Of a stretch of DNA of 64,000 nt, positions 57,825 to 64,000 are shown one piece after another. Numbering within the stretch: the stretch's first letter is position 1; the number at the start of each line of letters is the position of its first letter. Made by a program: the position numbers and the translations under genes. The stretch comes from Takifugu bimaculatus (taxonomy: Eukaryota; Chordata; Actinopteri; Tetraodontiformes; Tetraodontidae): the NCBI GenBank assembly GCA_004026145.2, contig CP034991.1, positions 10,763,610-10,827,609 of the forward strand, read 5' to 3'. The notes under the pieces are model-generated. The model had not been told where the DNA came from. It saw only the letters and a list, made by a program, of their open reading frames with translations, and ran no database searches.

Positions 57825-60782
57825 ATTCTTGTCATGAAACCTTTTCTGCCTGATTTTTTTCCGTACTTTATTCGGTGAGCTTTTAATTAGGAAGAGTCTA
57901 GATTTTTACAAGTGATTGAAAAAATAATATTAAATAGAAATATCCAAGATCTAACAAATGTGGTGACAGATGAAATAATGTGGAAAGGAAGAGTTCTTTC
58001 ATTTAGATCTAGCAGGTGAAGGTGGAGAAAAGAAGGCTGAGTTGATGTGGATCCAGTGGGTGAAGTAAACAGTCAGCTGAGGACTGGTGGAAAGACTTTG
58101 GATTATCACAAAAGTCAGCCAGGCTTTAAACTTTAATACCAAACTGTCAAATGAGGCATCAGGAGTTCACGTGTTTACCTTGTGTTTGAGTAGAACCACT
58201 GAAGTTTATAGGACATACATAAACTTTTCAAAACGTGAAACATGGGAGCATATAAATTCATGACAGCCGCTTAGTTGAAGAATCAGTCGTTTTGGTGGTA
58301 AAGCTCAGTACTAGGAGCACTTTAGAGGCTTTCATTAAAATACAAATTCAGATATCGTGTCAACTGTCAGACGATTTATTTGAAAACTGTCATACTGAGT
58401 TATTTTACATGCAGAGATTGTTCTATGTCGGCATAGCAACCAGATCAACGTCAACTACAGTTAAATTATTTTTGAAGTAATATTTTTAACTAATTCATAA
58501 GTTCCTTGCACTCGGCATGCAGTTTTAGATGTACTAATGTGCCCTAATGTGCCAGAGAGCAGCTCGGTTCCCCACCTGTAATACAGCATCTATTGGCCGT
58601 AGTGATACAAGGTTACATAACATAGTAGGTTGGAAGGCTAAAGGTCAAAGTCCCTCCACCATCCAGATAATCACCTAACCTTAATCATCTGCTCCTTGGC
58701 CCATTGTCAACATTTCCCAAAAACTAAAAATAAGTTCGCAATTGGTTTGTTCACAAACAGGCAGACAGACGAACGCCGGCTGTCGCAGGTGCTAATTTGG
58801 TTGCGGCGGTAACCAAACAATTATTCAACTATAATTAACGTCATGTCTAGAGTCTCTCGTGCAACCACAAAGGACGATGTGATTTATGGCTTTATGACCA
58901 TCGGTTGTACACCACTTAACGCTCAGCCAGAGCAGCAAATGGTGACCTTCCTACTTAAGGGAAGAGGGAGTGATTTGGGACACAGTTGCACTGTTTCCTC
59001 CAGCATTAACCACAACAACCGTGTTTAAATAAGCTTAGACAGATCCCAGATAATATGTAACCAGTCTGGATCAGCCTTTAAAGGAGGAAAAAGTGAAACA
59101 TCGTTAGATATCATTTGACCTTCGGCTGAAAATGAACGCGAACACACACGCTCGCCTGGACTGAACCAGCTCTCACAGACAAATGCTGCCGCAGACAGAA
59201 TCTCCCGTCTTCTTATCTGTGAACACGCAGTCTGTCAGAAGGTGCCAGGTTCGGTGCCTCATCCTGATACGAATCGCACTCAACTCACCAGGATGTGATG
59301 CTGGTTAATGAGGCCCGTTGTTGTTTCCACAATCCTCAGTTGTTCGTCAGCATTCAGGCGGCCGGCGGGTTGTTGTGTCACTCAGAGATCAGTATTCTGA
59401 TAATCGCAACAGTCGTCTCGTCTGAACTGGAGTTGATCTCAGAGTGAGTCAGATGGCAGCGCCCGACGCCTCGGAATTCGGCTGGAAAAACAGGCTGAAA
59501 CTTTTGTCTTTGTTAAAAACATCAACAGTCATCAACAGTCGCAGCAACCAAGGAAGCCCAAGCAAATGCACATCCACAGCTACAGGAAACGTGTAATGTC
59601 ATGTAAGCTGCAACTCTGGTCTTCAAGAAACACAGATTGCTGAGTCAAGAAGAGCTTTCCAACTGGATTTTAGGTGCGCGACAGGTGATCAGAGGGTTAA
59701 ATAAATGACAACAAAAGTCATAATTGCTCCAAAATCATTTCAAAGTCTGATTATTGCGCCACTATAAGACGTTACCGGTTTTTTAAAGGGATTTACTCTA
59801 TTATTTAACTGTAGCAAGGGTCTACAGAGGTGGTGTGTGGGGCAGGAATCATCTGCGTGAATTATTATTTGTTTTGTGTCAGTTTTCTCTGCCATTTGTG
59901 CAAATGTGTTTATATCAATTAATTGCACAGTCAGTGCTGTCATGTCTCAGCGAAGGCAGAGTAAATATCAAAAAGACATGTTCAATTACCGACGTAAGAA
60001 TTACAGATTAATCTTCTCTTCTGTGACTTTGCAACCTAATGGCTGTAAATTTGCAAGGCTGGAATCGGCAGACAGAGCGGGACAGGAGGAAATGCCATTG
60101 CTGAATAATGCATTCAGCCACCAAGAAGAGAGTGAATGGCTCTTTAATTAGCAGCAGCGATGCTGTGTGCAAATGTTCCCAGTGTAAATCGCCTGGCTCA
60201 TGATCTGACATTTCGACCTGTCCGTCCCACAGCTTCGTGGCTCTTTTGCCTGCCAGCGACAGCTCGGAGGGCCGTCTGCCAGCCTGTGAACAAGCTAACA
60301 GAACAACCACCCGATGGACCGGACATTAAACCCTCCAGCTGACCTTTAAGTAAACCGTGTAGTCATTCATTCAGCTGCGCGGCTCCCGCCCCCACCCATC
60401 CAGCAAAACTTTAATCCACCTTGGCTGTGGCCTGGCGATGCTCATTCTGAGCGCCCTGCAATCTGTGGTCACAACAGGCTTATGGTGCGTACTAATCTCC
60501 ATGTCCCACCCAGCTGCCATTATCCCCACACTGATACTGTGCTGCGCTGGATGGCACGCATCCTGGAGCATTTACTACAAAAGAGCCCCATACAAAGGCA
60601 ACAAATAGTGAGATAAATAATCTGAAGAGGCCCCTATTACAAAGATAAATAGACATTCTCTACAAACACAATTTGACAGTCACATTTTAAAACGTGTAAA
60701 GGCCGTCTGAGTGATTAATAGGGGTTAATGGGCCCATTAATGTTTGACATTAATGTGTCATGTTACAGCTCAAGCATGGGTT

Positions 60783-60786
<4 letters not shown>

Positions 60787-60838
<52 letters not shown>

Positions 60839-61080
60839 ATGTGTGTGTGCGCACGTGGGCATGTCCTCACATTTAATACATAATGAGTACCAAAATCCTC
60901 ATCCTAATAGCAAAGTGGGGACGTGTTTGTGATGTGGGGCCATTATGCTGGAGTGCACCACTTAAAAGGACTGTTTAAGGAATAAGTCATGGTTTTTTAT
61001 ATTTTGGTTTTGAGGTTAGAATTTAATTTAGGTCAGAGTTAAGGAGTTAGTTGGACTGGTTAGGTTTGTGCAAGGAGCTG
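60787..61080 (-). repeat. (GT)n plus teleost CA-linked repeat, reverse orientation
   Basis: (GT)n at 60787-60850 is followed by ATGTCCTCACATTTAATAC, AAAGTGGGGACG, TAAAAGGACTGTTTAAGG and GGTTTTGAGGTTAGAATTTA/GGTTAGG words. This is the same order as the copy at 47034-47342 read on the opposite strand, more degraded. Confidence 0.65.
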
Positions 61081-62019
61081 TGTGTGCTCCTTACTCTGAA
61101 TCAAGAGCAGAAACTGACTGGAAACAGAGGATCAGAAATGAGAAATGAGAAATTCATTCCATAGCAGCATTTCACTGTGTATTCGATGGTAAGCTGCTTT
61201 CAGAGGGTTTGTAGCTCTGTCCTGCTTTATCTTTAGATATAAGAATTGTACATCCTAGCTAGTATTTCCAGAGATAGCATAGCACTTGGCTGAAGGTATC
61301 CATTGTTTACAATATGATACACATCATAAGCACTAATAAGTCCTGTGCAGATTTATTTATGATGAGCTCCTTTCTCGGCTCTAATCCCCAACTCTGATGA
61401 AAACACTCTTGGCAGGACTTATTGTTCCCGTAAACCATCCCAACAGCAAACACCCAGTTCACTTTTCACAGCTGCACTTTTCCCTCCTTCTTCTTTTTTT
61501 GCATTTAAACAATTCCAACCTCAGTTCCTTTTCCCCTCGTGATGATGGTGATCAGCAGAAACCGCAGCGATGAGCTCAGCCATCCTCCACACTGCACCTT
61601 ATGTTTGGCGCTCTGAACAGTATCTGCTCGGCTTAATGTGAAACCGATTAGGTCATGCGGTCGCCTGGACGATGGCCAGAGTCAGAGACTTTACGGCCCA
61701 CTCATAAAAGCCCACCAGAGACATTTTATCCTTGTAAGAAGAGCAGAGGCACATCCATCCTGCCTAACTGTGCTATGGATGCATTTCGGTGCTCTCTCTC
61801 TCTTTCATGTTTTGTAATTGAAAAAAATCTGATTGGATTTGGAAATCAAGAGTCTGACATGCAGAGACCCTCAAATCTAAGGGCCATCAGGTCTAGAGGG
61901 ATAATTCAAGGTGAGAATTTTTGGTGTGTCGTTGTCGGTGAAGTGGTTTCCAGCCTGAGATCAACCCGGTCGCCCGTGTTTCCATGGAGCTTCAGCGGAA
62001 TCCGACACCTGCTCGCAGG

Positions 62020-62196
62020 GGGATGAACTCACCTGACCTGAACCCCATCAGGAGTCTGTGAGGGACAGTCAAGGTGAAGGTGACAGACGGTCCAACACAG
62101 ACGAGCTGACGGCCGATCTCAGAGACAAACAGCCTGTTCTTCCACCACCTCTGCGGTGCCACAGTCTGGCACATCGGGCTGTAATTCGCCTAAAAA
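62020..62196 (+). mobile_element. Tc1/mariner-like transposase C-terminal relic (broken)
   Basis: GGATGAACTCACCTGACCTG, then AACCCCATCAGGAGTCTGTG, aligns with the fish Tc1 segment encoding MN(T/S)PDLNPIENLWGTVK, the end of the DDE domain. The Trp codon after SL has become TGA. A frame change then gives NTDELTADL and later a RCHSL...AVIR stretch, recalling NTDELKAAIKATW and QCHRLIASMPRRIDAVIR. No terminal inverted repeats or upstream domain are recognised, so it is a dead fragment. Confidence 0.72.
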
Positions 62197-64000
62197 TAGA
62201 CTCGACTAACCATCAAGCGCATAAATCAGCCTAATTTTCACAAGTCTGGTGGCGCAGCTCCACCGGTCCTGTGATCTGGTGAGTTGCACACGTGGGACGA
62301 CATAAATAAAACAAGAAAGGCCATTTATGACTGCGTGTACGTTGTTGACTTGCTTTGAAGAAGCCACTTCCCGTAGAAAGAAAACCAACCTGCAGTCGCA
62401 GCTTCTTTAGTGAACGCAAGCTCCCGACATGTCGCTGCGTCCGCGTCTGCGCTCATCGTCTGAAGGTTGACAACACCCTCTGTACTGTACTATTTAGGTG
62501 TTTAAATGCACCAGTGATACGGTGTCCAGACACCAAAGCACACATCGTTCATCCCCGTCTTCTCTGATCCCTGAGAAGAATCCTGCAGAAGATTGGTGGC
62601 AAGGAATCACAGGAGTGAAGGTGTGAGGCAGCGACTGTTTTCTTAAGTTGAAAACCGCTTTGAGCTGTGAAGCAGCAGGAAAGTGAAACAAACCTTTGAG
62701 GCTCCTGATGGGAGGCGAACCGAGCCTTCCTCAGCTCTTACCAGCCCCCCGCACCCACATACGGGCATGGGAAATGAGGACACGGAAGTTATAAACACCA
62801 CAACCCCCCCTTCCCCCGACAACCCGAAATATAACAACTGGCGTGTTTATTACAATCTGTTTGGAAGGAGGCTGTGGAGAACGACTGGCTTGGGGATCAA
62901 ACCAAAGCCCACAGGTGATGTTGGAGGGAAGCTCAGGGACTTCACAGGGAGCACAGTGACCACGAAACGGACAGATTACAGCTCAAAAAAAGGACACGCC
63001 ACCGGAAGAGGTTTTCCAACACGCTATCGCTGGGGGCGAGGGATAATCCTGTAGACGTGTGTTTGCGTGGAGAACTAGAGTCAAAGCGGCCAGAAGAAAA
63101 AACACCCCGGATGCCGATCAAGCGCAACAGTCTGTGACCTGCTTTTCTTAATGCTGTCAAGCCTGAATATAACAGCTCAGCCACATCCCATCATTCCAGT
63201 TTGAGGGCACTGACAAGACGCTGGTGATAAAAACGCCGCCGCCGCCTGTAATTAGAACGAATAAAACACAGAGGAAATACTGCTTTTACTGTCATGGCGG
63301 CCAGGCGCAGTATGAGTAAGTGGCAGGAAAATGGTTGAAAGAGGCAGCAAGAGAGTTGGAATTCCAGGCAGCGCGGCTCCATTAGTCCCGTTACGCTGCC
63401 AGTCGCAGGAGCAGGGCGACAGAAATAAACATTAGGAATGGCTGTTTGATTCAGGAATTTGCAAATGTTGTTAATTTGCAGCGAGAGACACTGAGGTGGT
63501 GCAAACACCCCCCCCACCCCCCCATAAAAGGAAAAAACAACAAAGCTGGCAGCTTCTTGAATGAAAGTGTGTGCAGGGATGGCTTCATGGTAAAGACGTC
63601 GGCAGCTACACGAGCAACATGCGTCGGCCTCTATGTGCCAGACGTGGCATTTTTTTGCATGTCCTTTTGTGTCGTTTGGATGTGTCAAATTAGCATAATG
63701 TTGTCAAAATGTTTTACCCAAAGAGCCGGATGGAGACCTGCTGCCAGTTCAGCGAGACTGGCTGACACGCATCTATATGTATGGAAGGACGTAAAGAAGC
63801 ACATTGGATGGGTTTTCACCAGGGGATGGAGCTAAAAACACATCCGTTGCATCTATTTATGGGAGCTTCGTACGTCGAGGTTCTCGGCTGCCATCTGTTT
63901 TTAACAGTTTCCTTATTTTACTTTATGTTACATAATGCTTCGTAGCTTATTTATTACATTCAGCTCTTGTCCTGCCTTTACCCCCTCTGTTACATCAGAG

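Larger units (their letters stand above)
12081..57840 (+). other. sema6a: sema6a gene (semaphorin 6A), visible span from ATG exon to distal poly(A) site
   Basis: Semaphorin 6A is a type I transmembrane axon-guidance and vascular cue that signals through plexin-A receptors and can also signal in reverse through its own tail. The N-terminus MRSEALLLYFTLL and blocks such as GKHKDECHNFIKVLL, CGTNAFNPSCR, ARCPYDAKHANVALFA, EKQWTSFLK, CIASRDPYCGW, LVPVTLLAIAVILAF and EWERNQNLINACTKDMPP match recalled mammalian SEMA6A and not SEMA6D. Splice phases chain consistently through all exons: the coding sum is 3,051 nt, 1,016 residues plus stop, after removing two one-base excesses, against 1,030 residues in human. 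Order: signal peptide (about 1-18), Sema domain (about 55-515), PSI (about 516-565), stalk (565-645), TM helix (about 648-674), tail (675-1016). Two frameshifts, in exon 2 and the last exon, break the literal reading. Whether this is the sole sema6a copy or one of two fish duplicates cannot be told here. Confidence 0.95.
55039..57840 (+). other. sema6a: sema6a 3'UTR (maximal extent)
   Basis: Non-coding sequence after the TAG with AT-rich stretches. It has a proximal AATAAA at 56772-56777 and a distal AATAAA cluster at 57796-57801 and 57819-57824. It contains a Pumilio-type TGTAAATA at 55213-55220, miR-27 seed matches at 55542, 55555-region excluded, 57555 and 57574, and a miR-132/212 seed match at 55647. 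The 3' end is inferred from signals only. Confidence 0.7.
57850..64000. other. 3' intergenic DNA, no coding gene seen
   Basis: Unique AT-leaning sequence with no supported exons. It contains a (GT)n-linked repeat at 60787-61080 and a Tc1 transposase relic at about 62020-62196. Open frames of 123-165 residues at 61655-62026, 62683-63054 and 63191-63688 show no recognisable family. A repeat-free, homeodomain-word-rich stretch around 60000-60150 could be conserved regulatory DNA, but nothing shows it directly. Confidence 0.6.

Noticed and set aside
62683..63054. 123-residue open frame in the 3' flank
   Set aside because: No signature motifs, no splice context and low-complexity start. Probably chance.

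Overview
The window is vertebrate, almost certainly teleost, genomic DNA. The evidence is one large multi-exon gene with GT-AG introns, a very high density of (CA)n/(GT)n, (CT)n, (ATT)n and (TGGA)n microsatellites, a fish-type Tc1/mariner transposase relic, and a dispersed (CA)n-linked repeat common in fish genomes. There is no sign of bacterial, viral or plasmid organisation. The only protein-coding gene I can support is sema6a (semaphorin 6A), on the + strand. It starts in a 5'UTR/coding exon at 12081 (ATG at 12150), stops at 55036-55038, and has a 3'UTR reaching about 56.8 kb or 57.85 kb depending on the poly(A) site. I read about 19 coding exons from alignment to recalled family sequence, consistent splice phases and consensus splice sites. 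The inferred protein is about 1,016 residues, or 1,023 with a 21-bp microexon. That is close to the mammalian length of 1,030.

Layout: 1-12080 is 5' flank or upstream intron, because the ATG exon starts at a splice acceptor and at least one non-coding exon lies upstream, here or outside the window. 12081-13095 holds the signal peptide and N-terminus. 20135-38356 encodes the Sema domain. 38216-38514 and 42061-42119 encode the end of the Sema domain and the PSI module. 42969-46011 encodes a variable juxtamembrane stalk with a microexon and a possible extra cassette exon. 53890-55038 is one large exon for the transmembrane helix and the whole cytoplasmic tail. 55039 to about 57.85 kb is 3'UTR. 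57.85-64 kb is intergenic, with a Tc1 relic and a (GT)n-linked repeat.

The protein is a type I membrane guidance cue and receptor. The Sema domain binds plexin-A partners. The tail carries the conserved proline-rich blocks of SEMA6A, which in mammals link to Ena/VASP-like proteins.

Two single-base length errors interrupt the reading frame. An extra base at the exon 2 donor creates an in-frame TAG, and an extra base, probably in a CCC run, lies early in the cytoplasmic tail. All splice sites and the rest of the protein look constrained, so assembly error or a recent allele is more likely than an old pseudogene.

Other points worth checking are three miR-27 seed matches in the 3'UTR, two of them only in the distal poly(A) form; a perfect 34-bp palindrome in intron 14 combining paired CAGGTG/CACCTG boxes around TAATTA; a phase-compatible alternative acceptor and cassette exon in the stalk; and microsatellites abutting splice sites of exons 3 and 7. 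I did not find a convincing undescribed system. The best candidates are regulatory.
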